Origin: CAVYWD01 sp963772225
Lineage (GTDB): Bacteria; Myxococcota; Myxococcia; Myxococcales; UBA5297
Assembly (NCBI GenBank): GCA_963772225.1
Contig: CAVYWD010000003.1
Coordinates: 1 to 64,000, forward strand
Reading direction: 5' to 3'
Length of the DNA: 64,000 nt
Shown: positions 1-10,700 of the stretch, in pieces
Layout of the letters: every line of letters begins with the position of its first letter
Position numbering within the stretch: the first letter of the stretch is position 1
Made by a program: the position numbers and the translations under genes
The notes under the pieces: model-generated
The model's database searches: none
Seen by the model: the letters and a program-made list of their open reading frames with translations, nothing else
Told to the model about the DNA's origin: nothing

Positions 1-1
1 C

Positions 2-3000
2 GAGCTGATGGTCCCCGAGACCCGCGTGATCGACTGGTGCGACGCCAATCCCGCCGTCCGGGACCGCGATGGCGCGCCGCTCGAGGAGTGCGGCAGCGAG
101 TTCGACAGGAGTCCGCGAACTGATCTCACGGACCGATCGGTGTTCGAGTGGATGGCCTACAAATTCATGGAGACGGGGACGGGCAGCTACCAGCTGGTTC
201 AGGTGAGCACGAACCTCAAGGCGCCGGTGAATTACTCGCTCCTGCAACCGGATGACTACGACGGAAACGGGACGAATGACGTCGGGTTCCGCCTGCGTAC
301 CCAGCTCCCCTTGTCGCTCTACCCAGACCTGCCGAGCTCGGCGCTGGGGCCGTACGTGTCGAGGAACACGGCGCGAGCGCCGGACCTCATGACCGGCGCC
401 ACGAATGGTCTCGGGGCGCACGCAATCTGGGGCCACCAGCCGCTCTCGCAGACGAGCTCGGATTGCGATCCGACCTCGGCGGAACCTTTCTACGTGGCCC
501 ACCAGCAGGACGCCCACTCGCCGGGCTACTCGTTCTTCACCTCTTCGATGTGGGCCGTCTCTTCCTTCGACGAGAGCAATGGCGTGGGAGCGCGACGGGC
601 AGCAACAGGACCTGCTACCGCTATGAGGACGCGATGCTCAACGTCCGGGGCCGCGGGTTTCAGGGGTTCAAGAAGGTCATCGCGGAGCAGGCCCTGCCGC
701 CGGCGGCCGGCGAGAGCCAGGCGGTCGTTGGGTCCTGCGGCCCGGCGAACACCTGCAGCGCGAACAACGTGCGCACGACGACGGAGTTCAATCAGGAGTT
801 CCCGCTGACGGACCGCGTGAAGCGGGTGGTGGTCGAGCGCCGATTGGCCCCGACGGGGACGGAGGCTCCGCTCACCGACACGACGTACGGCTGGTACGCG
901 TGCTATCGACAGGCCGGTGGCGCGTGCACTCCGGGCACGCCTGCTGCGGGCAGCGCTCTCCCGACCTGGCTGGTCTACCCTTCCATCACCGTGGAGAAGC
1001 GGTACGAGGTGGGCCAGGCGCTGACGCCGCCTCTGGCGTCGGCCGCGCCGCTGGCGACGAAGACGTCCATCGCGGAGGTGGACCCGGCCTCCGGGGAGCC
1101 CGCCACCTCCTGCCAGATCGTGCAGGACGCGTATGCGACGACGCTGAGCGAGGAGGTCCGTACGCTCTTCGACGACACGACCGCGTGGTGGCTGGGCCGC
1201 GTGGAGGAGCGGCTCCAGCTCAGCGATTTCACCACCGCCTACGCTTGGAGCGGCTCGCTTCCGGCGACCTGCCCGAGACCTTCTGCCCCAGAGAAGGAGC
1301 GACGGGCGAAGTACACCTACGTCCCAAGCGGCTCGGCTTACCGAAAAGTTCAGAGCGAGGAGCTGCTGCTGCGGGGAGCCAATCAGGCGAAGGCGGATGT
1401 CCCCAACGTCTCCGAAAGGAAGACCGTCTACGGATATGACCCGAGCGCGCCCGGAAATCTCGCGACCGAGCAGGTGATCGCGCGCGACGTCTTCGATGAT
1501 GCTCGGCAGCCGGTCACGCTGACGAGCTCGTACACGTACACGGCGGACCAGTACTTCCAGGCGACCGAGACGAACCCCGCGAGGCACCGCTCGACGCAGG
1601 CGGTCGATGCCGCGACCGGGCAGCTCACGTATCGGCAGGCGGTCCAGAATGGGCCCGCGACCTCGATGAGCTATGACGCGCTCGGGCGCATTCTGTCGGC
1701 GCAGGTGACCGGGGAGCAGGTGGCCTTCCAACGGATACTGCCGGCCGACGGCTGCCCGAGCGGCAATGACGCGGTGAATCCGGCGGTTTTCAAGCGGCAG
1801 GTGATCCAGGCCGGCGCTCCGACGAAGACGGACTGCGTGGACCTCTTGGGGCGCGTGGTCGCGGTGATCGTCGAGGGATTTGACGGCGCGCCGGTCATGA
1901 CGCGGGTCGATTACAACGAGCGCGGAACGAAGATCCGAGAATATGTACCCTGGAACCAGGCTGGCACGGCTCCTTTCTACACGGAGTATTCCGGCATGGA
2001 TGCGCTCGGCCGGGTGGAGAGGAAGACCGTCTTGCGGAGCTCAGGGGATCTGTTCGCTCCGGGTGAGGGCGACCCGAAGCTCGAGACGATGTATAGCTAT
2101 CTCGGCTTCACCACAATGGTTGCCGCGGCGAAGGCGAGCGCGAAGGGCGGCGGGCTCTTCAAGGGCGGCGCGATCGTGATGTCGCGGACCAACGACAGCC
2201 GCGGCAAGCTCGTCCAAACCACGCAGCAGGTGACGGATGCCCGGAAGGGAACGCACAACATCGTCACGAATTACAAGTACGATTCGGCAGGGGACGTAAC
2301 GGAAATTATTGACAATGCCGATAATCATATCGTGGCGAGCTATGACGACCTGAGTCGAAAGCTGAACGTCGCGGACCCAGATCGCGGGCAGTGGACCTAC
2401 GTCTGGGACGGCCTGGGGCGGCTCACGGACCAGACGGACGCTCGCAATGCCTGGACTGGGTACAAATACGACGCCATCGGCCGGCCGGTCCTGCGAGGAG
2501 CGCAGGGGGCGGCCGACACAGCGAAGGTGGTGGTGGCGAGCTGGGTCTACGACCAGAATGGCCAGTACGGAACCCTGAGCAAGGTGACGGGCGATGCTGT
2601 GAACGCCGACGCATATTCGGAGAGCTACCAGTACGATGCCCTGCTGAGGCCGACGAAGGTGGCGATCCACATGCCGCCGGTGGGGAACGCGGCGGCGCGG
2701 GACTTCGCGGTGGGATACGGGTACGACCAGAACTACGGGCGGGTGAAGGCGAGGAGCTACCCCAGCGGGCAACTGGTGGCCTTCGACTACGACGACCGGG
2801 GCTACGCGCTCGGCGAGGTCGGGCTGCTGGGAGACGGGTCGCGAGGTACTCTGTACCGCAGGGTGAACGCGATGTCGGCGCGCGGCCAGGTGACAGACCA
2901 GACCTTGGGGAACGACATCGTCGAGACGGCGCAATTCGACGCGTCGACCGGCCTGCCGACTTGGGCGTCGAGCACCCGGCCGCCGGGCACGGCCTCCACG

Positions 3001-4899
3001 TGCAAGACGGCGAGCGGCACGGCGCAGACCCCGCTGATGCTCGTGCGGCAGATGCGCTACCAGTACGACCAGTTCCTGAACCTCGCGTCGCAGCAGAAGA
3101 CGTATTACCGGCGAGACGCGGCGAGCGGGTTCCCAGATTGCACGAGCGGCGGGCCGGTCGCGGTGGCGGCCACGGAGAGCTACTCCTACGACGACCTGCA
3201 GCGTCTGTTGGGCAGCGCGCGGACGTGGACCGACGACGCGTCGCTGCAGGCGGACAGCTACGCCTACGACGACCTGGGGAACATCACTCAGAAGAGCGAC
3301 TTCGGCTCCGTGTACACCTACGGGATGAGCCCACGTGGAGCGGAATTGGCGGGCCCGCACGCGGTGGCCTCGATCCAGAAGACCGACGGGACGACGGCGA
3401 CCTACACCTACGACTCGAACGGGAATCTGGTGCAGGGCGACGGGAGGACGATCACCTTCGACCGGAACGACCGGCCGGTGCGGGTGGCGATGGGGGCGGT
3501 GACGACGGAGTTCTATTACTCGCCCGACGGGTCCCGATATGCGCAGCACGAAACGGGCTCCGCGGACGGGGCCCGGACCGTGTTCTATGTGGACAAGGAC
3601 TACGAGCTGGTCGCTTGGGATGGAGGGGCCATCGAGGAGCGGAGCTATGTCGGTTCGTCGGTGGTCATCTACCGCCGGGACTCGAAGCCCGCGGAGGTGC
3701 GCTATCGGCACGGGGACCGGCTCAACTCGCTCGATGCGGTGACGGACGATGCGGGGAACGAGATCGCGACGGACTTGCATGGGTACGACGCGTTTGGCAA
3801 GCCGCGCGGGTATGACTGGCGGCCGAATCAGGGCGCGGCGTTCGAACGCCTCCACGCGAGCGAGGTCGGCGTCACGACCAATGATGGGTTCACGACGCAT
3901 GAGCATCTGGATGAGGTGTATCTCATCCATATGAATGGCCGGGTGTATGACTACCGGATGGGGAGGTTCCTGAGCGTCGATCCGATTATCTCGAGCCCGG
4001 CGAACAGCCAGGCGATCAATCCGTACTCGTACATCGGGAATAACCCGCTGAGCGGGGTGGATCCGACGGGGTACGAATCCGTCGGCACAGGCTGCGGCGC
4101 ATTCTCTGCCTGCGAAGTTCAATTTGTGAATGCCTCGCCCGCAACGATCGCATTGTACGCCCCCGCCAACTACAGCAACGGGGCGTTAGGGCAAAGCGGC
4201 AGCGTTGCCAAGGCCGGTTCTGTGGACCAGCAGAGTCCACAGCAGGTCGCTCAGCAAGATGCTGGGCAGACCGCGGGAGTCGGAGTCGAAAGTGAGCGTG
4301 GGAGCGGACGGGTTCTGTATGCGCAAGTGGGACCGCCCATAGTGGATTTCGAATATGTCCCGTGGGAGAACAGGCCGGGCGGCGAAGCGGAGGCGCGCCG
4401 AGAAGAATCGGGGGCCCCTCCGGAGAGGGTAGATGAGATTATTGCGGCAGGCCGGGTGCGTGCGGCGATGGAGCGAATACAGAAGGTTGGCGGTAGCACG
4501 GCCGAGATTCGAGAGCCCGGCCCGAGAACGGAGAAGGAGGCGGAATTTTGGGAGCGAGCTGCTGAGCAAGCCGAGGCGGCTGCGCGGAGGGATTGGAAGG
4601 GGCCGACCGACTATTCCGAGATTCGCGATCCGAAGAATGTCGGAGCTACCATAAAGCCCACCGCGCGACAAGTGAGCGAGATGAAGGCTACCAACCGGGC
4701 GCAAAATGATGGTGTGCTTCGAAGCGACCAGTCTGGAAAGACCATTGTAGACTCAGCCAAGTCAGCGAAGGGGGTCACGCCGCCAAAACACGAAACACAG
4801 GTAGATCACGTGACGCCGGTGAATAGAGGTGGGACAAGGGCCATGAAGAACCTCAGGCTTATCTCGAGAGAGGAGAATAGAGCAAAATGGGACAAATGA
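2..4899 (+). pseudogene. rhs-1: Rhs/YD-repeat polymorphic toxin with HNH nuclease tip (5' end outside window, one frameshift)
   Basis: The reading frame is already open at the window edge. It continues to a single-base deletion at about 587, where rhs-2 (near 8426) has one extra C, and then runs in the next frame to 4899. The body carries many YD repeats such as YTYDSNGNL and ends in the RHS-associated core (GRFLSVDPI, NPYSYIGNNPLSGVDPTGY), whose DPTG motif is the usual boundary between shell and toxin. About 280 residues of variable linker and tip follow. The last ~35 residues (QVDHVTPVNRGGT, then NLRLI) fit an HNH/Endo VII-like nuclease. By family knowledge Rhs proteins form a shell enclosing a C-terminal toxin delivered to rival cells; no secretion partner is visible here. 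The start lies outside the window. The frameshift may be real or a sequencing error; the core and tip after it are intact. Confidence 0.85.
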
Positions 4900-5198
4900 A
4901 GCCTCCTGGTTTGAACTTTGACGTTTCTCCAGACGCGCCAGTGGTGACCACGACTCATGTAACACAGAGAGGGATGCCTGTTCTCTATGTTTCGCATGAT
5001 CTCGACTCAGAAGGAGAAATATCTTGGCAGTTTCATTGCGGAAATGATGACTTCGACTCGTCGGTTCTGCAGCTCGTCCGGCTCGACGAGATACTGGAGC
5101 TAGATGGAGGTCTTGTGGAGCTCGCAGGACTTCCTTTGGGGTATTGCGCGGTTCGAAAAGGCATCGGTTCTCCGTGGGAAACGAGAAAGGAGGGATAG
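4887..5198 (+). CDS. Putative immunity protein for the rhs-1 HNH tip (Imm33/DUF2185-like)
   Basis: This 103-residue, acidic, soluble protein overlaps the end of rhs-1 by 13 bases; an alternative ATG at 4896 would overlap by only 4. A GGAG sequence at 4871-4874 favours the upstream ATG. The pattern PVLYVSHDLD, then WQFHCGND, then LDEILELD and LAGLPLGY resembles the Imm33/DUF2185 immunity family, but that match is from memory. Its position directly behind a toxin tip with overlapping frames is the strongest argument for an immunity role, presumably binding and blocking the HNH nuclease in the producer's cytoplasm. Confidence 0.7.
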   Translation: MGQMKPPGLNFDVSPDAPVVTTTHVTQRGMPVLYVSHDLDSEGEISWQFHCGNDDFDSSVLQLVRLDEILELDGGLVELAGLPLGYCAVRKGIGSPWETRKEG

Positions 5199-5209
5199 GC
5201 GTCCTTGCG

Positions 5210-5354
5210 TCTTCATTTCTCGAGCGCTTCTGTGACGTCGGGGAAGCTCGTCCAGACGACGCAGCGGGTGACGGACGCGCAGAAGGGCGCGCACGACATC
5301 GCCACTACCTACGGGTACGACTACGCGAGGAACGTGACGGCGATCGTCAACAGC
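5210..5354 (+). pseudogene. Rhs core remnant upstream of orphan tip A
   Basis: About 145 bases match the stretch of rhs-1 near 2200-2330 (the KLVQTTQ, VTDA, YGYD region). The match then stops and jumps, at about 5355, to the part of rhs-1 near 3838. Roughly 1.5 kb of core has therefore been deleted between the two. The two halves are in different reading frames (frame 3 before the joint, frame 1 after it), so this fragment cannot extend orphan tip A as it stands. Confidence 0.75.
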
Positions 5355-5361
5355 GCGCGCG

Positions 5362-6507
5362 GTGTTCGAACGCCTCCGCGCGAGCGAGGTCGGCGTCACG
5401 ACCAATGATGGGTTCACGACGCATGAGCATCTGGATGAGGTGTATCTCATCCATATGAATGGCCGGGTGTATGACTACCGGATGGGGAGGTTTCTGAGCG
5501 TCGACCCGATTATCTCGAACCCGGCGAACAGCCAGGCGATCAACCCCTACTCGTACATCGGGAACAATCCGCTGAGCGGGGTGGATCCGACCGGTTATGA
5601 CACTGTCGCACTCAACTGCTCGGATGGGCACTGCGTAGGGATCCAGGGACCACCACCCGCTCCAGTTTCCGCTCCGGTCTCGCCGGGCGCCTCGCCAATG
5701 CCCGCGGCGAGCAGCGGCGCAAAGAGCATTGCTCCCCAAGTCGCTCCGACGAGCCCGACGGACGCGGAGACGCCGAAGCAGACTGCGCAGCCGAACAAGC
5801 CGGACCCGGCGCAAACGCGCAGCCCCTCGCCTGCTTCGAGGCCCGACAACCCGACTGAGTTGAGGTCACCGAATTTCTTCGGTCACGTGGACTTTCCGCT
5901 CATCGGGATTCCAGTCCCGCCATCGATGCTGCGGCCCTATATGCGAACCCGAGAACCTTGCCAAGGCGGGTGCCTCTCCGGTGCGGCTTCAGCGGAGGCT
6001 CAGCAGCGGAGAGTCGAGCAGGCAGTGGCGCAGAGTGTGTCCCAAGGGGAGTATTGGACGCGACTGTTCGCTCATGGACTCAGTTCTGCGATTGGCGGGA
6101 TCGGGCAACTGGGCTCGGCGATCGGTCTCTTTCGGTCGGCCGCAGAGGGATTGGTGCCTCGTGGCTTCGCAAGCGCTGAACAGTTCGCCCAGGCAAGGGG
6201 CGAGCTTCAGGCTGCTCTCGAAGCGAGCGGGATTACCGATGGCGTGATTGGCGTGCGCGGCAGTTCCGTGACAGGTGCAAGTTTCCGAACGGGAGCGCCG
6301 TTTGGCCCGGCCAGCGACATCGACTTCTACGTGGAGAGCGCACAGCTGACCTCTGGACTACGCACTTCTCAGAGCATTCCAGGCTTCGTTCATCCAGACC
6401 GGGTGATGTCAGCCTATCCCGAGATTGGCGCGTGGGCGGGACAGTGGTCGGAAGCACTTGGTCGCCCGATATCGGTTGGGGGATTCGTTCCTGGGACGGT
6501 GCCCTAA
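5362..6507 (+). CDS. Orphan Rhs tip A: Rhs core end plus nucleotidyltransferase-like toxin domain
   Basis: A 381-residue frame starts at a GTG inside the last ~75 residues of Rhs core (FERLRASEVG to NPLSGVDPTGY). A Pro/Ala/Ser-rich linker and a C-terminal domain of about 130 residues follow. That domain holds VIGVRGSSVTGASF and PASDIDFYVES. The Gly-Ser pair followed by D-x-D is the signature arrangement of nucleotidyltransferase-fold enzymes, so a nucleotidyl-transferring toxin is plausible; I infer this from the motif only. No proper start, signal or shell remains, so the tip is probably silent unless it recombines onto a complete Rhs gene. It shares one base with the following gene (TAATG). 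Confidence 0.7.
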   Translation: MFERLRASEVGVTTNDGFTTHEHLDEVYLIHMNGRVYDYRMGRFLSVDPIISNPANSQAINPYSYIGNNPLSGVDPTGYDTVALNCSDGHCVGIQGPPPAPVSAPVSPGASPMPAASSGAKSIAPQVAPTSPTDAETPKQTAQPNKPDPAQTRSPSPASRPDNPTELRSPNFFGHVDFPLIGIPVPPSMLRPYMRTREPCQGGCLSGAASAEAQQRRVEQAVAQSVSQGEYWTRLFAHGLSSAIGGIGQLGSAIGLFRSAAEGLVPRGFASAEQFAQARGELQAALEASGITDGVIGVRGSSVTGASFRTGAPFGPASDIDFYVESAQLTSGLRTSQSIPGFVHPDRVMSAYPEIGAWAGQWSEALGRPISVGGFVPGTVP

Positions 6508-6926
6508 TGGCTGGAGATCTTTTTTTAAGAAACCAGATGCAAGAAAGCCTCGAAGGCTTCACGAGGCGTGTTGCGGCACTAATATGCGTGCATGGAGTTG
6601 AACGTCGCGAGAGCAGCAACTACCTCGGCGATGAGTACTTCGCCGCTGTTGTGCTATCGCTTGCGATCACGTTCGCTCGGGCAGACGAAGTGGACCTAAG
6701 TGGCTACGAGTTCTGGATACACTTACGACCGACAGGCGCGTGGGTCTCGGACCAGTCATTCGTGGACGGCCTGGCGGACCTTCTTGCTCGGCGGCTGACC
6801 ATCGCCGGAGAGAGCGTTGTACGTCTGCCGAACGCTGAGCATGCGGGCGGGCGGAAGGTATTCTACGCGCTCAGACCCGGGGCGCGATCCGCCTCAAGGG
6901 ACCAGATCGTTACGACGGAGCGTTGA
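6507..6926 (+). CDS. Putative immunity protein for tip A
   Basis: This 139-residue protein begins at an ATG that overlaps the tip A stop codon by one base. A longer open frame extends upstream to 6432 but lies within tip A, so 6507 is the better start. It is soluble, with a central segment (YFAAVVLSLAITFA) that is probably a buried helix. I do not recognise the family. Tight coupling to the toxin tip is the reason for calling it immunity. Base composition is lower in GC than the Rhs core, as for most tips and immunity genes here. Confidence 0.6.
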   Translation: MAGDLFLRNQMQESLEGFTRRVAALICVHGVERRESSNYLGDEYFAAVVLSLAITFARADEVDLSGYEFWIHLRPTGAWVSDQSFVDGLADLLARRLTIAGESVVRLPNAEHAGGRKVFYALRPGARSASRDQIVTTER

Positions 6927-6944
6927 ATAATTCATCTGGGTAAA

Positions 6945-7123
6945 CCCCCGGCTTTGCCGGGGAGACTTGCGGAGTTTGACAGCTCCGGGAATGTGCTTCA
7001 CCCCGTCGATCGATCCAGGTGCTGGCTCCCATCGACGTTGTGTGCACCCAGTGCTTCTTGAACCCGCCGCGAAAAGGCCCCTTTGAGGGGCCAGCGGCGG
7101 AAAGCCCCCGGCTTTGCCGGGGG
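6945..7123. repeat. Two copies of a GC-rich palindrome bounding a ~180-bp non-coding element
   Basis: The hairpin sequence CCCCCGGCTTTGCCGGGG occurs at 6945-6962 and again, with one more G, at 7105-7123. Both copies are in the same orientation, and a further hairpin (GGCCCCTTTGAGGGGCC) lies at 7076-7092. No credible gene lies between them. The arrangement looks like a REP/BIME-type or small non-autonomous mobile element, and the palindromes could also act as terminators behind immunity gene A. The hairpins are seen directly; the rest is inference. Confidence 0.6.
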
Positions 7124-7284
7124 ATTCTTACTTGCCGCAGAGGGAGCAGCGGCAGCCCGGTCGCCAGCCACGTTAGAGGAGTTGGTCGGGATGATGAACT
7201 CACGCCCTGGGGTGACCGCCAAAATAGCGTGACCGGGGACTCTGCTCGATATATCTGGAGGCGGTCGGTGCCGAGGGGTCACAC

Positions 7285-7470
7285 ATGCTGGGCGAGGGTG
7301 GGCAGTCCTCGATTCTCATCAGAGAGGACGCAAGCAGGTGGGGTGCCTTCCATGAATGGATGCACCATTCTCTTCAAACCAAGAATGGAACGTACATGCC
7401 GGGAGAGGACGCGTTCATCGAGAGCTTTCTCGAGCGCCACCAGAGTCTTCTTAGAATCGAGAAACCATGA
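7285..7470 (+). CDS. Orphan toxin tip B: short HExxH zincin-like fragment
   Basis: Only 61 codons remain. The fragment contains AFHEWMHHSLQ, that is HEWMH, a textbook HExxH zinc-binding motif, followed about 14 residues later by GEDAFIESFLERH, which offers an acidic third ligand. It therefore looks like the C-terminal half of a metallopeptidase toxin. There is no Rhs core directly upstream, so it is a stranded tip. Its stop overlaps the next start as ATGA (4 bases), the coupling typical of toxin-immunity pairs. The exact 5' limit of the homologous part is not determinable by eye. Confidence 0.55.
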   Translation: MLGEGGQSSILIREDASRWGAFHEWMHHSLQTKNGTYMPGEDAFIESFLERHQSLLRIEKP

Positions 7471-7760
7471 GTCCGATCACCCCCTCCGTGCGCATACATG
7501 ATTTGTTCATCATTGCAGACGAACCACAAAGGCGCCGACTGATTGCGCGAGTCGAAAGCTTTGACTGGCCAAGCGCAATCGGCCTCGAGGTCATTATCGT
7601 TGGCGGTGGTGAACGTTTCTCGGCTCGCCAGATAGCATTTGGGAATGTTGAGGGGTTTGCGACTGTCGAGTTGGCTTTGACGAAAGCAATCGATGAATCT
7701 GAGGCACGACTTCGCGTACTCCTCGAAAACAAGACGCCGATGGAGCTTCGACTTGCGTAG
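7467..7760 (+). CDS. Putative immunity protein for tip B
   Basis: A 97-residue protein starting in a 4-base ATGA overlap with tip B. It has no membrane segment and no family I recognise. The composition is acidic with a long helical C-terminal half (FATVELALTKAIDESEARLR). The overlap with an HExxH fragment suggests it neutralised that protease-like toxin. It remains an intact frame although its toxin is truncated, so it may still protect against siblings that carry the complete tip. Confidence 0.6.
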   Translation: MSPITPSVRIHDLFIIADEPQRRRLIARVESFDWPSAIGLEVIIVGGGERFSARQIAFGNVEGFATVELALTKAIDESEARLRVLLENKTPMELRLA

Positions 7761-7781
7761 TCGTAGGGCTTCCACGCTGGA

Positions 7782-10700
7782 TTGGCGGCCACGCTCTTGA
7801 GCGCAAGGCCAAGCTCAGACGTGGACGAGGATGGCCAGGACGAGCTGATGGTCCCCGAGACCCGCGTGATCGACTGGTGCGACGCCAATCCCGCCGTCCG
7901 GGACCGCGATGGCGCGCCGATCGCGGAGTGCGGCAGCGAGTTCGACAGCAGTCCGCGAACCGATCTCACCGACCGATCGGTGTTCGAGTGGACGGCCTAC
8001 AAATTCATGGAGACGGGGACGGGCAGCTACCAGCTGGTTCAGGTGAGCACGAACCTCAAGGCGCCGGTGAACTACTCGCTCTTGCAGCCGGACGACTACG
8101 ACGGAAACGGGACGAATGACGTCGGGTTCCGCCTGCGTACCCAGCCCCCCTTGTCGCTCTACCCCGATCTGCCGAGCTCGGCGCTGGGGCCGTACGTGTC
8201 GAGGAACACGGCGCGAGCGCCGGACCTCATGACTGGCGCCACGAATGGTCTCGGGGCGCACGCGATCTGGGGCCACCAGCCGCTCTCGCAGACGAGCTCG
8301 GATTGCGACCCGACCTCGACGGAACCTTTCTACGTGGCCCACCAGCAGGACGCCCACTCGCCGGGCTACTCGTTCTTCACCTCTTCGATGTGGGCCGTCT
8401 CTTCCTTCGACGAGAGCAATGGCGTGGCGAGCGCGACGGGCAGCAACAGGACCTGCTACCGCTACGAGGACGCGATGCTCAACGTCCGGGGCCGCGGGTT
8501 TCAGGGGTTCAAGAAGGTCATCGCGGAGCAGGCCCTGCCGCCGGCGGCCGGCGAGAGCCAGGCGGTCGCTGGGGCCTGCGGGCCGGCGAACACCTGCAGC
8601 GCGAACAACGTCCGCACGACGACGGAGTTCAATCAGGAGTTCCCGCTGACGGACCGCGTGAAGCGGGTGGTGGTCGAGCGACGATCGGCCTCACCGGGAA
8701 CGGAGGCTCCGCTGACCGACACGACGTACGGTTGGTACGCGTGCTATCGACAGGCCGGTGGCGCGTGCACTCCGGGCACGCCTGCCGCGGGCAGCGCCCT
8801 CCCGACCTGGCTGGTCTACCCTTCCATCACCGTGGAGAAGCGGTACGAGGTGGGCCAGGCGCTGACGCCACCTCTGGCGTCGGCCACACCATTGGCGACG
8901 AAGACGTCCATCGCGGAGGTGGACCCGGCCTCCGGGGAGCCCGCCACCTCCTGCCAGATCGTGCAGGACGCGTATGCGACGACGCTGAGCGAGGAGGTCC
9001 GTAAGCTCTTCGACGACACGACCGCGTGGTGGCTGGGCCGCGTGGAGGAGCGGCTCCAGCTCAGCGATTTCACCACCGCCTACGCTTGGAGCGGCTCGCT
9101 TCCGGCGACCTGCCCGAGACCTTCTGCCCCAGAGAAGGAGCGACGGGCGAAGTACACCTACGTCCCAAGCGGCTCGGCTTACCGAAAAGTTCAGAGCGAG
9201 GAGCTGCTGCTGAGGGGAGCCAATCAGGCGAAGGCGGATGTGCCCAACGTCTCCGAAAGGAACACCGTCTACCGATATTACCCCAGCGCGCCCGGAAATC
9301 TCGCGACCGAGCAGGTGACCGCGCGCGACGTCTTCGACGATGCTCGGCAGCCGGTCACGCTGACGAGCTCGTACACGTACACGGCGGACCAGTACTTCCA
9401 GGCGACCGAGACGAACCCCGCTGGGCACCGCTCGACACAGGCGGTCGACGCCGCCACCGGGCAGCCCACGTATCGGCAGGCGGTCCAGAATGGGCCCGCG
9501 ACCTCGATGACCTATGACGCGCTCGGGCGCATTCTGTCGGCGCAGGTGACCGGGGAGCAGGTGGCCTTCCAACGGATACTGCCGGCCGACGGCTGCCCGA
9601 GCGGCGCTGATGCCGTGAATCCGGCGGTTTTCAAGCGGCAGGTGATCCAGGCCGGCGTTCCGACGAAGACGGACTGCGTGGACCTCTTGGGGCGCGTGGT
9701 CGCGGTGATCATCGAGGGATTTGACGGCGCGCCGGTCACGACGCGGGTCGATTACAACGAGCGCGGAACGAAGATCCGAGAATATGTACCCTGGAACCAG
9801 GCTGGCACGGCTCCTTTTTACACGGAGTATTCCGGCATGGATGCGCTCGGCCGGGTGGAGAGGAAGACCGTCTTGCGGAGCTCAGGGGATCTGTTCGCTC
9901 CGGGTGAGGGCGACCCGAAGCTCGAGACGATGTATAGCTATCTCGGCTTCACCACAATGGTTGCCGCGGCGAAGGCGAGCGCGAAGGGCGGCGGGCTCTT
10001 CAAGGGCGGCGCGATCGTGATGTCGCGGACCAACGACAGCCGCGGCAAGCTCGTCCAAACCACGCAGCAGGTGACGGATGCCCGGAAGGGAACGCACAAC
10101 ATCGTCACGAATTACAAGTACGATTCGGCAGGGGACGTAACGGAAATTATTGACAATGCCGATAATCATATCGTGGCGAGCTATGACGACCTGAGTCGAA
10201 AGCTGAACGTCGCGGACCCAGATCGCGGGCAGTGGACCTACGTCTGGGACGGCCTGGGGCGGCTCACGGACCAGACGGACGCTCGCAATGCCTGGACTGG
10301 GTACAAATACGACGCCATCGGCCGGCCGGTCCTGCGAGGAGCGCAGGGGGCGGCCGACACAGCGAAGGTGGTGGTGGCGAGCTGGGTCTACGACCAGAAT
10401 GGCCAGTACGGAACCCTGAGCAAGGTGACGGGCGATGCTGTGAACGCCGACGCATATTCGGAGAGCTACCAGTACGATGCCCTGCTGAGGCCGACGAAGG
10501 TGGCGATCCACATGCCGCCGGTGGGGAACGCGGCGGCGCGGGACTTCGCGGTGGGATACGGGTACGACCAGAACTACGGGCGGGTGAAGGCGAGGAGCTA
10601 CCCCAGCGGGCAACTGGTGGCCTTCGACTACGACGACCGGGGCTACGCGCTCGGCGAGGTCGGGCTGCTGGGAGACGGGTCGCGAGGTACTCTGTACCGC

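Noticed and set aside
2391..3815. Arg/Gly-rich plus-strand frames inside the Rhs cores (also 10232-11602, 13386-14810, 21606-23045)
   Set aside because: They are the out-of-phase reading of the same core and carry no recognisable domain.
2041..4122. Very long minus-strand open frames opposite every Rhs core (also 9882-12746, 12925-15252, 18471-20870, 21235-23487)
   Set aside because: They are rich in Arg, Pro, Val and His with no motifs, mirror the Rhs repeats, and repeat wherever the core repeats. They are antisense shadows of high-GC coding DNA.
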